In this document: positions 49,101 to 59,647 of the stretch, piece after piece
Position numbering within the stretch: position 1 is the stretch's first letter
Layout: each line of letters opens with the position of its first letter
Assembly: GCF_000208865.1 (NCBI RefSeq)
Contig: NC_018390.1
Coordinates: 5,102,270 to 5,166,269 of the forward strand
Direction: 5' to 3'
DNA: 64,000 nucleotides
Source: Neospora caninum Liverpool
Lineage: Eukaryota; Apicomplexa; Conoidasida; Eucoccidiorida; Sarcocystidae
Program-made: the position numbers and the translations under genes
The notes under the pieces: model-generated
Seen by the model: only the letters and a program-made list of their open reading frames with translations
Told to the model about the DNA's origin: nothing
The model's database searches: none

Positions 49101-52100
49101 AGACGCCTTCAGGCAAGAGCGAGACTGAGACGTGTGAAGGGGGAACGGCAAGCAACCGGCAGGGTCGCGAGACCGCCGTGGAACATGAAGCGGCTTGCGA
49201 GGCTGGTGCTGGAGACAAGGACAGCGAGGGCGGCGCCCTCGAGCCGACAAGAGGCACGGGAGGAACGCACACGCGCATATTACGGATGCTGGAGTCTCGC
49301 GCTGGCCCTCACTCCGACTTCGCCTCTACCCAAGGCACCGGGGATGCAGCAGCGGCGCGGCCGGCATTCTCAGAGGGCGCCGGACAGGAGACACCCGGGA
49401 AGCTCCACACAGAGACAAAGACAGCGTGGTGCGGTGGGTCGGAAAACGTATCGAGAGTCTCACACAGGCTTGCAGACATCAAGCCGTCGTGGTGTGCGTG
49501 TCCGTCCTTTTCGACTTCCCCTCGGGCTTCTAGATGTCACTCGCCTCCCTGTGCCTGCTGCAAATCGGCCGAGTCCTTTTCGTCTTTGGCGGCGTCGCCT
49601 CTGTCGACGCGCTGTTCAGCTGCTTTGTCAGTCTCTGCTTCATCTTCTTCCCCATCTTCGGCTGCGGCTTCCTATGCCTCCTCGTCTTCTTCTCCCTCCT
49701 CATCTTCTTCCTCGTCTTCTTCTTCATCGGCTTCTTCTCCCTCCTCTTCTTCTCCCTCGTCATCTTCGGCTTCGTCTCCGTCGGCTCTCGGTTGTCGTGG
49801 GGGGAAGGCAGAAGCGGGCGCCGAAGAGGACCCAGAGGCGCCCCTTGTTGCGGCCGCCGGTTCACTGTCGTCGTCACATCTGTCAAGGGCGCGTGAAGGA
49901 AAGGTGCGGGGCGGGGCTTCCGCGCACTCTGAGACAGGCCTGAGAGAGGCGACGCACTCCGAGCTGAGCTCGACTGAGAGAGCCCGACAAGCACCCAGGG
50001 AGGCTGAGCCGACAGCTGCGCCTTCGAGGCCGTGCGCCCAAGAGCCTACCGACTACAGGCGCCGGACGCGACAGGGTAGAGCGACGTTGCGCGTGCCGGC
50101 TGAGCTGCTCGCCCATTCAGCCTCCGAGGGAGACGGGCGCAGCGGGGAGAGCAAGGCCCCAGGCGGCGCGAAGAGGCCGGCACGCCAGGGCGAGCTTAAA
50201 CGCCCGCGCGAAGCAGAAATGGGGACGGACACAGGGAGAGTGGGCGACGGCGCGTTGTGGGTGGTCTCGGGAAGCGACAGGCCTGGCGCTGAACACGGGT
50301 GTAAGCGCGAAAAAGTTGAAGAAGCGCAGACACAGAGAGACAGACCCAACGACGAGAAACGTGGAGAAGAGCGGCCCGAGGGGCGCGACGGGGAGATCAA
50401 CGTTGAAGCAGAAGAAATGCAGGACAGCGGACGATCCGTTGGAGTGAAACGCGAAGCCAGAGACCGAGAAGGACAGGGTCGGAGCACACGTCTGAGCAGG
50501 GGAAACGGAAAATGTGGAACCTTTTCCACGCAAGAGAGAGAGGGAGGTGGACTCGAGGGGAGACGCCAGCAAAGCCGCGACGCGACTGTCAGGAACCCCG
50601 CGACTGAAGACGGCAAAGTTCGTTTTCTGAAAAACCCACATGTGCGTGAAACAGAGACCCACGCGTCGCTCTCTGTAGAGGCCCTGGCTTCGCCAAACAC
50701 GTCGCCAGGTGAAGAACGCCCAGGCCACCCGTGCAGCGACTCGAGCTCGGCGACACCCGCGGAAGTCGCCACGGTGTCTGCCGCGTCGCGTGCACGCTGC
50801 AGCACAGCCGGCGCCTTGCCTGCGTTCGCGTCTGTTGAGGAGGCCAAGTCTCAGGTCCCCGCGGGCGTAGACGGGGTCGACGAAGGCGACACGGACTGGG
50901 TTCGTGGCCGCGAAAGAGGCGAGGCGATCGCCCAGCCCGCTTCGCAGTCAGGCGCACTGGGGGCGACAGGCGATGTTGGCGGCTGTGGCGCGGCTTCGCC
51001 TCACAAGAAAGGGGGAGACGAAAGGGGAGAAGAAAGCAGGAGAGGGCGAGATGAAGAGCACAAGGCGAACGCGGGAGGAACCGTCGTGGAGCGCGGCTCG
51101 ATCCGCATGGAACTGCAAGCCGAAAGAAGGGTAACGAGAGCGGGCCTGAGAAACAAGCGGGCATGCGAAGGGGGGGGCGGCTCGACGCATGCACCGGAGA
51201 CAACGAATGCGAGACCGGAAGGTCGCGTCGGTCGCCGTGGCTGTCCTGAGCGAACTCGCGAGGCCGAGGGAGCAAATGGCCCCCGGTCAGAACCTCGGAT
51301 GTCGTGTCGGCGACTTCTGCGGGAACAGCCCTACGCCGCCACTCAGTTGTCTGGCGCGACGTTGGCGTCTCCCTTTCATTCGTTTTCTTCGCTCCCTTCG
51401 CACGCTCCGCCTCTCTGCGCGGCAGGGGCTGCGCCGGCTGCCTCGCCCGCCTCAGATCCGGAAGAGCGTCTCGAGCACCTCCTGCTCTTTTACCGCCGAT
51501 GGCTGGGCGACCGGCGGTCGGGGAATCCCGCGAGAGAGGCCTTGCTGCAACACGCGGAACTGCTGCTCCCAGACGCCTTTCTGTTTGGCCTGTTTCGCCT
51601 CCTCGCGCATCTCGCGGCTCTCGAGCCTACAGTTCGCCCTGAGACGGAGAATGGGGGGATGGCGCTGCAGGCCGCGGAGACCAAATGGGCGAGAGAAGGA
51701 AGCACCCCGGGCCTCAAGCGCGAGCGCGACCCATACGAGGAGAAAAGAAGCCAACATGTAGGAGACTCCGGGGGGAACCGGCGGTCGCGACCGCGGCCTC
51801 GAACAGAGAACCGGACTGTGAAAGCTGCGGCGAAGCGAGACGGACACGCGGCGGAGGGTTCGCGACTGGCGAGCTGCCTGCAGGCCTCGTCCCATGCCGG
51901 CTCACCGTCAACTTCGTGGCGACTCTGTGGCGTCGCGAAGGTGGCGTCTGAGGTCGCGGTGGGGACGGAGGCACTCTGTCGGCTGGTCTTAGAAGGTGCG
52001 GAGCGGAAAGCGGTGGAACAGAAGCGAGCGCTGGGCTACCACCTTCGAGGAACTGCGGCAAACGGCGCTAGTGCAGCGGGACCCGGCGGAAGTCTGCAGA

Positions 52101-54955
52101 TGACTCCCGGGAATTCAGGCTCCGCGACGGCGTTTCCGCCCCTGCCTCTGGTGAAGAAAGCAGCGTCGAAGCCTCCGCAAGCTTTGGGCGATCGCCCGAG
52201 GGGCTCGGCTGCGTCCGCGGTTCCTGGTCTGCCTTCGCCGTTCGGTACAGCCTCTTTGAGGTCTTCCCGGACTTCCGAGCTGGACCGCAGCGGCCCTGCG
52301 GGAGCCGGCAGGTCGAGTTCTGACTCCCTGACGGGATCGTCAAAGCGCCGATGCAGCCAGTGGCCGTCGTCGCTGTCCTCGTCGTGTTCGTCTCCCGCCT
52401 CGTCTTCGGGACGCCGTCAGCCACGGCGTTCGGCGAGTCACGCGCACCCCGCCGGGTCTTCGCCGCGCGAAACGCGGAACTCGAGGCGGCAGCGATCGCC
52501 TTCGGCTGTTCCGGATTCCGCCTTGGCTTCGCGGCTTCGCAGGCCTCCCCAGAAGCCGATGTCGGAGGCTGTGTCAACCGCAGGCTGGTCCTCGGGACCG
52601 CGGGGACTCTCCGTGTGTCCAGCTACGCTGTCCGCTGCGTGTGCACCTGCTGCCGCGAGAGGAATGAGCGAGTCAGCCAGCGGATCTGCGGGAAAAAGGG
52701 CCTTGCTGGTTGCGGTCGAAGACGCTTGCTCTTTGTTTCGCTGTAGCACAGTCTCGGCGTTTCTAAGAAGTTCGCAACCTGCCGGGATGCCGAGCGAAGG
52801 TGCCCACCCTGTTGACTCCGCGACGCGAACCCCTCGTCGCTCTGGCGCCAAGGCGAATCCTCGGAGCGGCAGTTCATGCCCGGCATATTCATCGCCGTGG
52901 CCGTCGTCCACGTCTTGTTCGCCGGGAGTCGGTGCATCGGCCTCTGCATGCGCATCAGCCGCCTGTGCGATGTTGTCTTCCAGCTGGGCTGGCAAGCGCG
53001 CGCGCCTGTACCACAAGCTCCGAGAGCTTCTCGTCGACTTCACCTGCGTGGTTGGGCGCCTCGCAGCCGTCCACATGGACCACCGCCGGTGCTGCATTCT
53101 TCGATGCAGAGATCTGCGCGCGGCGGCACGTGCGCTGGACTCTCTACCGAGTTTGGCTCTGGACCGGAGAAGCTGGCCCAGCCGCGCACACGCGCCGAGC
53201 GACGCGGGGCCGAGAGGAGACAGCGAGGCAGCGAGCGCTGACAGTAGGAGAGACGAACGCGAAGGCGAGAAACCAGGGAGACGAGCTGAGGAGAGACAGG
53301 AGAGGGGACAGGATGCGCGGCGGACGCCCAAGATTCGAGGACGCAACGAGGAGCGGTTTGTCCCGACGTGTTTCCGCGGCAGCCTCTCACTCGAGCTGGA
53401 CAAGTCTCTCAGCGCGCTGGAGTCTGTGGCCGGGGCAACAGAAGGCCCCCGGAGTCACGTGCCCAGAGAGGGCTGTGAAGCGGCAGCACGAGAAGGCCTT
53501 CAAGAGGAGCGTGCCTGGGAGGGCGCGGAAGGAGAGAGTGAAGGGAAAGCGGAGGGCGGCCAGGCTGTTGGGCTCGCCACCCGTCGTTGGTCGCCGAGGC
53601 TTTTGAGCTGTGGCAGAGCGACGATTTCCCCAGCAAATCAAGCAGAGCCCCCGTCCAGCCTGCACTGCGTGTCAGCAGCTTCGGCGCCGGGGCTGCAATC
53701 TGCCGGTGGCGTTGCGGGGAGTCGCCTATGCCGCGGGAAGGACAGAAGAAAGCGCGAGGACGTCGCGGAGTCGGGCGACACCCTGGAGACAGGCGACGCG
53801 ACGGGAGAAAAGCCTGCAGGAGGGGAAGAGAAACTCAAACCCCTAGGGGGCGAGGGACGACGGCGAAGCAGCGGCGAAGATCGGCTGCGGAACGACAAAC
53901 TGCGGAGAGGCCAAACAGTGAAGGGCGAGATCAGCGAGCGAGGAACACATGGCCAGTGGCAGGCAGAAAGCACTGCGGCGACCGAAACAGCAGGACGTCG
54001 GCACCATGCGGACAGCGAAACAAAAGTAGAGCTTCACGGGCGACACCCAAGAACAGTGGCAAGAGGCGCAGAAGCGGGAGGAGCGGCGCTGTTGAGGGAG
54101 GAATCGAGGGAGACTTGCGAGGGAGATTCGTCTTTGCGGTTCAATGGGGACGAGGACCGCAAGGTAACCGAAACGAGCGACTCGGATAGCAGCTTTCATC
54201 CCTCGTCCTCGCCGTCTGACGAAGACGAGGACTCTGAGGACGAAGCTCTGCGGCAGTGGGAAGCGCAGGCGAACGCGTTCGGTAGCCCTTCAAGTGGTTC
54301 AGCCGCTTGCGCGTCGTCCTCGTCCCCGGCGTTGCTCGTGCGGATTCCCTGTGGAGGAATCGCGGAGGCGTTTGACGACTCGAGCCCAGGCTTCCCCTCT
54401 TCCGCTTCGCTCCCACCCGGAGAGCATCGCGCAGGGTCTCTGTCTCTCGCTGAGTATCTGTACCTTGTGGCGGGGTGTTTCTGTGGATGCGCCGATTCCG
54501 ACTTTGCGCCGGAAGATATCACCGCCTCAGAAGATGAAGAGGAGGACGAAGGACAGGAAGACGAACAGGCAGAGGAGGCAGACGAGGAATCGTGCGAAGG
54601 AGAGGACATGGGAGGTGAGACGGTCGCAGAAGACGAGGAGCTGGAACGAGAAGGCAAGGTAGGGCGGCAGGAAGACGCAGCATGTGGCGAGCGCGAAGAG
54701 AGGGACGAAAATCGTCGATGCCTCCGCGACCCGGGAGCGTGCCCAGCAAGCGAACAAAGAAACGAATCAGGGCGAGACGCGGTCGGCGACCGTCGCAGTC
54801 TGGCGCCTTGCCTGGAACCAGAGCCGTCGGTGGAAGACGGGGAGGAAGCGAAGACAGCCAAAAATCGAAGGGCTGGTGAAAGAAGAGACAGCGACGAAGA
54901 GAGAGAAAAGGGTAACGGAACGAAGAGGGACTCCGCGAGTCTCAGGCAAGTCTGA
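46196..54955 (+). CDS. Giant low-complexity protein of unknown function (2919 residues)
   Basis: One uninterrupted frame from ATG at 46196 (ATCATGGAGG) to TGA. I do not recognise the gene. Most of the protein is Arg/Glu/Gly/Ser-rich and probably disordered, with a serine-dominated tract encoded at about 49570-49790. Ordered islands stand out: IPAWIRVYFDPFVRGPSLP (from about 531); a helical block LLATQLCARSLLAVISSDDL...FGVRAFLNAPEVIYC (about 665-715); RLEHLLLFYRRWLG...LFGLFRLLAHLAAL (about 1758-1815); VASEVAVGTEALCRLVLEGA (about 1910-1930); and YHKLRELLVDFTCVVGRLA through RDLRAAARAL (about 2270-2315). The latter resembles the last two helices of a histone fold. SLSLAEYLYLVAGCFCGC (about 2747) precedes a strongly acidic run near 2780. 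There is no signal peptide or membrane segment. Basic patches suggest a nuclear protein, which is inference. No introns are needed to keep the frame, but some could be hidden. Confidence 0.75.
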   Translation: MEAQRDAGCGDQSPQETHREKARVGRGENARRSNHPRARWTRSFEKEQRPTSGSTLRDRCPPRRRRPPTAAQEPSQTVPFRPTDPLSSSAPVSSSPSTLGSQTGGSPSADPAAFWTQSPPVRIVSPNSRERSGREGGALEGGRTLEEKPAGENVERAGDRAHAAAVGRPSPGETVDCPASDESPAAGADAAESACGLRQARNRREGNDGTAEESGPRKGGCENSRPHTDDQDERGHHEGVEAATRASAERHTRGERPASSWPTQRRGERVERGLEGRNHGSRVRERGVVFSTSSSPSSCNTSLSGASPSAAPSPRECALPPSACPDSFPASLSVCDSAPCSSPVSVSASSDVSGPHPDAGARPDADAKQPPDRDTEDRRPAELSGGPQGGVRPPGGRAPKQTGCSNEEERLPAQAPIRMDTDSSVEPNAVDCSALPFASPCPSDPAPLPHAYPPSRSSNSPAAYSFIPHSLCESSSGPLSVAASVTASSPGASRASSPCLASSGSPAPAAQPIPPPSSPARSPPSAPPLPAIPAWIRVYFDPFVRGPSLPHCLRCARATAAAAPASEAKPNGGDTALSSPCCCGLPRQPPALCRPAPDAESPSAAPSSLAVPGSSSPAAVCASRAFSASPCPSGASAVACAASAPRPSPPHATPSARASTLPFPLLATQLCARSLLAVISSDDLRLARWKQMLSNLQFGVRAFLNAPEVIYCRGVTRGAQARLLGLAVNMLPVWMYLAVQPGSHLDAAGGTGEEKHGRRSAAADRGRESPNVLSSNPPRGHAEEGTTKTPLDRSSCRLPADTALRSAVNPRHGRKERQNASGNGDVNEGAPKGVGGRSRRRPEHCGGQEPPRQPGEDDRRHPTRPDAEPAPTARAGERPVDEVGAQEPRKRSRADESPSAKRRVLRKRRTVGEDVEESERSRAGVLGSSSPASNGASVGDWERNMKKEESEVPALSPRLSPDGAEAVLETPSGKSETETCEGGTASNRQGRETAVEHEAACEAGAGDKDSEGGALEPTRGTGGTHTRILRMLESRAGPHSDFASTQGTGDAAAARPAFSEGAGQETPGKLHTETKTAWCGGSENVSRVSHRLADIKPSWCACPSFSTSPRASRCHSPPCACCKSAESFSSLAASPLSTRCSAALSVSASSSSPSSAAASYASSSSSPSSSSSSSSSSSASSPSSSSPSSSSASSPSALGCRGGKAEAGAEEDPEAPLVAAAGSLSSSHLSRAREGKVRGGASAHSETGLREATHSELSSTERARQAPREAEPTAAPSRPCAQEPTDYRRRTRQGRATLRVPAELLAHSASEGDGRSGESKAPGGAKRPARQGELKRPREAEMGTDTGRVGDGALWVVSGSDRPGAEHGCKREKVEEAQTQRDRPNDEKRGEERPEGRDGEINVEAEEMQDSGRSVGVKREARDREGQGRSTRLSRGNGKCGTFSTQEREGGGLEGRRQQSRDATVRNPATEDGKVRFLKNPHVRETETHASLSVEALASPNTSPGEERPGHPCSDSSSATPAEVATVSAASRARCSTAGALPAFASVEEAKSQVPAGVDGVDEGDTDWVRGRERGEAIAQPASQSGALGATGDVGGCGAASPHKKGGDERGEESRRGRDEEHKANAGGTVVERGSIRMELQAERRVTRAGLRNKRACEGGGGSTHAPETTNARPEGRVGRRGCPERTREAEGANGPRSEPRMSCRRLLREQPYAATQLSGATLASPFHSFSSLPSHAPPLCAAGAAPAASPASDPEERLEHLLLFYRRWLGDRRSGNPAREALLQHAELLLPDAFLFGLFRLLAHLAALEPTVRPETENGGMALQAAETKWAREGSTPGLKRERDPYEEKRSQHVGDSGGNRRSRPRPRTENRTVKAAAKRDGHAAEGSRLASCLQASSHAGSPSTSWRLCGVAKVASEVAVGTEALCRLVLEGAERKAVEQKRALGYHLRGTAANGASAAGPGGSLQMTPGNSGSATAFPPLPLVKKAASKPPQALGDRPRGSAASAVPGLPSPFGTASLRSSRTSELDRSGPAGAGRSSSDSLTGSSKRRCSQWPSSLSSSCSSPASSSGRRQPRRSASHAHPAGSSPRETRNSRRQRSPSAVPDSALASRLRRPPQKPMSEAVSTAGWSSGPRGLSVCPATLSAACAPAAARGMSESASGSAGKRALLVAVEDACSLFRCSTVSAFLRSSQPAGMPSEGAHPVDSATRTPRRSGAKANPRSGSSCPAYSSPWPSSTSCSPGVGASASACASAACAMLSSSWAGKRARLYHKLRELLVDFTCVVGRLAAVHMDHRRCCILRCRDLRAAARALDSLPSLALDRRSWPSRAHAPSDAGPRGDSEAASADSRRDEREGEKPGRRAEERQERGQDARRTPKIRGRNEERFVPTCFRGSLSLELDKSLSALESVAGATEGPRSHVPREGCEAAAREGLQEERAWEGAEGESEGKAEGGQAVGLATRRWSPRLLSCGRATISPANQAEPPSSLHCVSAASAPGLQSAGGVAGSRLCRGKDRRKREDVAESGDTLETGDATGEKPAGGEEKLKPLGGEGRRRSSGEDRLRNDKLRRGQTVKGEISERGTHGQWQAESTAATETAGRRHHADSETKVELHGRHPRTVARGAEAGGAALLREESRETCEGDSSLRFNGDEDRKVTETSDSDSSFHPSSSPSDEDEDSEDEALRQWEAQANAFGSPSSGSAACASSSSPALLVRIPCGGIAEAFDDSSPGFPSSASLPPGEHRAGSLSLAEYLYLVAGCFCGCADSDFAPEDITASEDEEEDEGQEDEQAEEADEESCEGEDMGGETVAEDEELEREGKVGRQEDAACGEREERDENRRCLRDPGACPASEQRNESGRDAVGDRRSLAPCLEPEPSVEDGEEAKTAKNRRAGERRDSDEEREKGNGTKRDSASLRQV
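49570..49790 (+). repeat. Serine-rich coding low-complexity tract in the giant ORF
   Basis: Pyrimidine-rich TCN/TCTTCC triplet repeats encode a Ser-dominated run with occasional Ala and Pro, in the frame of the 2919-codon gene. The composition resembles the RPC1 poly-serine tract but runs on the opposite strand. Confidence 0.8.
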
Positions 54956-57900
54956 CGACGGTTGCTGTCGGATGATAAGCAGACAATGCCAGGAGCGGGA
55001 GCCCGTATCAGCGACAAAACAACTCGGGTGTCTATCAGTGTGGTGGACCTGCTCGACCTTGACGACAGCTCTCCGCGGTGTATTCGCGCGATCTGTCAGA
55101 CGCGTCTGACTCTCAGCTATCGAATTCCATTCGTTTGTCTGCCTCTATCTCTGCTCATCGACGCGTCTATCCGATCGCGATTATATCTAACTGTGTATCG
55201 CTACATATACGTAAGTCGGACTGCCACTCTGAACCGCTTCTGTGAATGTATACCACGGTTCGGGCAGCCGAATTTGGCATTCGTTGTCTCCGCCCCTGAC
55301 TTGCCCGCTAGTTGAAGTTTTTTCTCCTCTCTCCGCATTCAGGCAGTTTCCACGCCTAGTTTCCCGCCCCCTGCTTTCTCCCTGGCAAGCCCCACAGGGG
55401 CGGAAACAGATGGCGGTTTTCCCCTTCATTCCTGCGAGAAGCAGAGACCAAAGAATGGCGCGAAGGGCCTTTTCCATCTCCCCCGTGCCTCTGAAGCGTG
55501 GTGACGAGCCAAACAACGTGTCTGCCTCTGAAAGGGCTGATAAAGGGAGCGGAGACGCGGCCTCTGCTGGTCGGTGTAAGACATACGTTGCACAAACGAA
55601 AATGGGGCGTTTTTATTTGTGTTATGAAGAGCTGAACAGATAAAGCGTGTTCAGCGTCGCCCCTCTCGTCCGTATGCGGACAACGAGAAGTCCGGAGATG
55701 TAAGGGACGGGTTTCTCTCGTTTTTTGTACAGCGACAAGGGGGCAACCGTGAGAGCTGTGATTGCTTCCTCTTCTTTCTCGGGAATTGATGCAGCGGGAT
55801 ACAACACAGTGTCTTTTTGAACGAAGGACGCTTTCTTTCTGACAAAAATCAAGGGCATTCCTTCTTAACGCGGTGGCTTTTCCGTTTAGTGTCTTGGCTC
55901 GTAGAACGCTCAGTGTTTTGATTAGACGATCAGTAAAGGTACAAGACGAACGAAAAAAAATAGCAACCTCTCCAGAGAGCGATTTGAAGGCGCCTCACAG
56001 CTTTCTAGCCATCGATGCGTGGCTCTGCGGAGCGGCGTGCATCACTACCGAGCGGCTTACACTTACACCGGGTGGAAATGAAGAACGACAGCGAAGCTGA
56101 GAAACCACGTGCCTTAGACTATCGCCCTGTTGTGCTCCCCTGTCGTGATTCGCAAAGTACGAACACAACATCGACTGGCACTGCTTTGGTGTGCAGGCAA
56201 AAGAGACACGCGAAACGTTGTGTGCGTCCGTGAAAACAGAGAGCCCGAGAAAATGTGAACGTCTGTGCCCGATGGACTGCGCATCCAAATCGCATAGCCG
56301 TTGGCTTTGCCAAGGCGATGCTTATCGCCAGTTTCGCAGCACTAGCTAACCGGCTGGTCGGATGAATCAGCGCGCAGTGAGGCACAATGGTGGATATTGC
56401 ACAGCGAAGGATAACTTAGAAACGGGAGCGGGGAAGAGAAAACCTGTGGCGTTCTACAGAGCATTCGTACTGCCGCGTCTTGGTGGACAACTGCCGCACT
56501 GGACTCATAACCACGTTCTACCGCGAAGCATGTCAACCGCTGACTGGTAAAAGGGGTTACCTGAGTTTGAAAGTTGCATCACACCAGACGCCACTGTTTT
56601 AAACAAGTGCATGAAAAAAGTCGATCGAGGCGTAGCTCAGAGCATTGGAGCAGCCCGCATATACGCCCTGCCAGTCGCCTGGATTTTTCCACGATTCTCC
56701 AAATCGCTGCCTTCCTATGTATCGGGCAGTCCTCGACTTCATCTGTCATGCATTGGTATCGAAATAGAATCAGCAGGTCTAAGAGCTTAGCTTCCTGTTA
56801 CCGCGGGCGCTGGATCGCCCCGCGCTACGAAGTTGTTTCAACACGACCGAGACACAGCTCCTACGCGCCGGCACCGAACAAAGGTTCGAAGGTAGATAGA
56901 TGAGGGTGTGAGAACCTCCGTCCCTGAGTGAAGGGTGAGATGGTGCTCCGTCGAGCCACCGAGTATGTGGTCTCCAGCGTTTCTTCTGGACTCCTTAAGT
57001 CACTCGGAGTTTCCCCTGCGTTCGCGGGGGACAGGCTCACCCAGCAGGCAGGCCGTTGGGCCGTCTTTCTCCACGGACTTTCAGAAGGCGTCTGGAATCC
57101 CTGAAGGGGCCGCACCTCCCCATCGGCTTTCATATCTAAAACGGATCCGTGGTTTGACCCTCACCCGTGCCTTCGTCCCGAGTGGTCTGTCAACCGACTC
57201 CGACCGTATGTCTTCACGGGCACGCTAATTTCACAACAAAACCAGCTGAGGCATTTGCTGACGCGATTCCTCAGTGGGGCGTCGTGTGCGATGCAGGGAG
57301 AAACGCAATTTGGTCCACGTCCTAGATGCTGCAGAAAACCGCGGAAAGGAATGCCTGTGAAGGGATGAGAACCAGTTCCCTCCCCCGCTCTGACTGCCAC
57401 CGCTAACTGCAGGGTAGCAGCCCCTTGCCTAGTGGGGACCGTGAACAGGTGACAAATGACAGAAACTCGAAGCGTTTTGCTTGGCGTAGAAAAACAAACG
57501 AAAGTGCGTCTTCTACGAGGGTCCATGAGTGGCGACGAGTGCACTGCTATGTTGGGTTCGCGAACAATTGAACGCGCGACTGAACTTTAAAGGCTTCGAG
57601 TCATTCTGCAATGAGACCGTCGATGTCGCGAGGCATTTGTAGCCCCATTTCCGGCGCTCTCGCAGAGAGAACGCCCCACACGACTCCCAAAACAGACCAC
57701 AATGTCCTAAAACTGCTTGCACCTGGCGTGAAACGTGTATCGTCTCCTAGAACTCAGAATCGACAACCGCCGCCAGCTGCGTGTACATCTTCTCAGCAGA
57801 TGGAGTCCTTCCTCTGGGAAATACACAAGGGCGCACACCTGCTGGGGCGCCGTTTGGGGGGCTTGGTTTAGGTTCGCGCACACGGCTGGCGAGTTGCAAA

Positions 57901-58199
57901 ATCGGAAGCAGGTGAACTGGGAAGCACAGGATCCGGAAACGCTGCAGTTCAGCGCTTGTCGCGTGAGACAGCCGGTGGATCATCGCGCGATCGGCTTGAG
58001 TGCCTCCACATTTTGGCAGAATGCGACAGAGTCACACCGTTCACGTGAGGACTGGCCAGGAAGTTCCACGTTTCTGGCTACACACTGTCGCGTGGAGCGG
58101 CCCAGCCCTTTGGAACGTTGGACGGTGGGTGCACACCGATTCTTTGCAGCGAACGCGCCTTTCTGTTCGCCGGAGGTTTGATATTCTGTACCAACCGAG
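54956..58199. other. Intergenic; no supported gene
   Basis: This follows the giant ORF. Open frames are all below about 150 codons, overlap on both strands and show no family motifs. It contains the 3' UTR of the giant ORF. A tRNA-like start near 56637 was examined and dismissed. Confidence 0.5.
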
Positions 58200-59150
58200 C
58201 TAAAACGCGTGATGTCCTTGTCGCGTATATAAATCTGATAATGCTTGTCAACAGAAAAAGCTTATAAATAATCCTGTCTCAGAGATTATCACTCACGGTA
58301 TACGATGACGCTGATCATACTTAGCATCCCTGCGTCCTTTGGATCAGCCCAAAAGAGTTCACTAACGTTACTAGAAAATAGGAGATCGCGTTCTTGGGAA
58401 AACAACTTCCGAACCCCAATATAGGTAGGTACAAAGGTGTTGCCGTATCCTTCGTACACAAAGCAGGCATCAAGAACATAAAAGATCATAGCTAAACCCT
58501 GTATGGTTATTATCACATTATCAGGAGATATCGTCTCTGTACAATGATAAAAACGATGCAGAACTGTCTAAATCAAAGCGAATAGAGACATTATCGTACC
58601 TAGGATACTGAGTATGACTCGAGTTATGAGATACAGACCAGTAAGTTCTTTATGACTGCTACACACCACCTGCCCACTGGACTGCTCAAGACAGGTAAAG
58701 GTCTTGGGTTTCCACATCCTACCCGTCTTCATGTTTGCATGGAAGCTGGAGACATTAGCACTGCTGGTTATCTAAGCATAGAACCAATCCGGTAGTAAGA
58801 CAGTTAAAATAGCAGCTAATATACCATGTGAGATGTGTAAGTCGCTTGTGGAATAAAACACTACCTTAACAACGCAAGAAATTCACACCGTATACCAAAT
58901 ACTAACCCATCCACTGACTACTTTTGGAGTCATTAATTGTTGACGAATCAACATTCGGGTATTTTTAAAGCTCGAGTCTCCGGTAATAAACCTAGTGTAA
59001 TACGGGACGACAGAAATACTGACAAACCACCGGTTTTCAATGGTATTCCTTTTACCGCCACAGAAAATGCTAGACCGTACTGTTCAGGTACGAGATATAC
59101 AGACGGGTGTGATGCTAAGGAGCACAGCGCGTGCTGGACACCTTTTATAG
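58200..59150 (-). pseudogene. Nuclear mitochondrial insert (NUMT) with decayed cox1 fragment
   Basis: Base composition turns sharply AT-rich compared with both flanks. On the minus strand, HKELTGLYLITRVILSILGT is encoded from 58653 down, then MSLF. After a frame change, RFDLDSSAS follows. After another, TIQGLAMIFYVLDACF and GYGNTFVPTYIG (58516-58290 region) follow. These match in order the N-terminal part of mitochondrial cytochrome c oxidase subunit I (NHKxLG.Y, ILGT, the 'tiHGlxMiFf' helix and 'GGxGNxfvPiyIG'). In-frame stops and frameshifts show it is not expressed. The rest (about 58700-59150) is AT-rich and may be other mitochondrial pieces, but I could not identify it. Such inserts are abundant in Toxoplasma-group genomes. 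The edges are approximate. Confidence 0.8.
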
Positions 59151-59647
59151 CCTCTTCACTGCCTCGTGCTCACGACGCGACACGCGACGCGACGCGGCAG
59201 CCACACACAGCGTTCTTAGAAACACAAATCCGGTAACCTAAAGACCTGACTCTTGCCGCAGAGAGGGCATCGGGAACCCCCCAAACGGCACTAAAGAATC
59301 TCGCCGAGACGTTCGCCCCCCATTTTGCCAAGACGCGTCCCGGCTCAACTGACGCAAACCCCTGTACATGCTGCATTCCTTTTGAGCGTCAGCGCCCTCA
59401 GCGTCCCAACAGCAGAATCCGCAAAAAAGGCAGAAATCTGCAGGTCGCGGCAGGAGACCAGCGGCACGAGCAGCGTCGCCAGTTGAAAAAGCGACGCATG
59501 GCACTCCACGCTAGGCGCTACCAACTCTCGTGGTCTGTGCCGATCGCCTGACGTTTGCTCTACCGTTTTCTCCGCGTCCTGCCAAGGCTCGCGGTTCCCT
59601 TCCCTCTCCTCCGCCTCGCGCGAATCGTCCGCGTGATGCCCGGGCTT

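Noticed and set aside
54196..55017. Minus-strand 273-codon Ser-rich frame near the end of the giant ORF
   Set aside because: It is the complement of the Glu/Asp-rich coding sequence and has no independent motif.
56630..56720. Possible tRNA: GGCGTAGCTCAGAGCATTGGAGCA resembles a D-arm
   Set aside because: No T-arm (GGTTCGANTCC) or pairing acceptor stem follows at the right distance.
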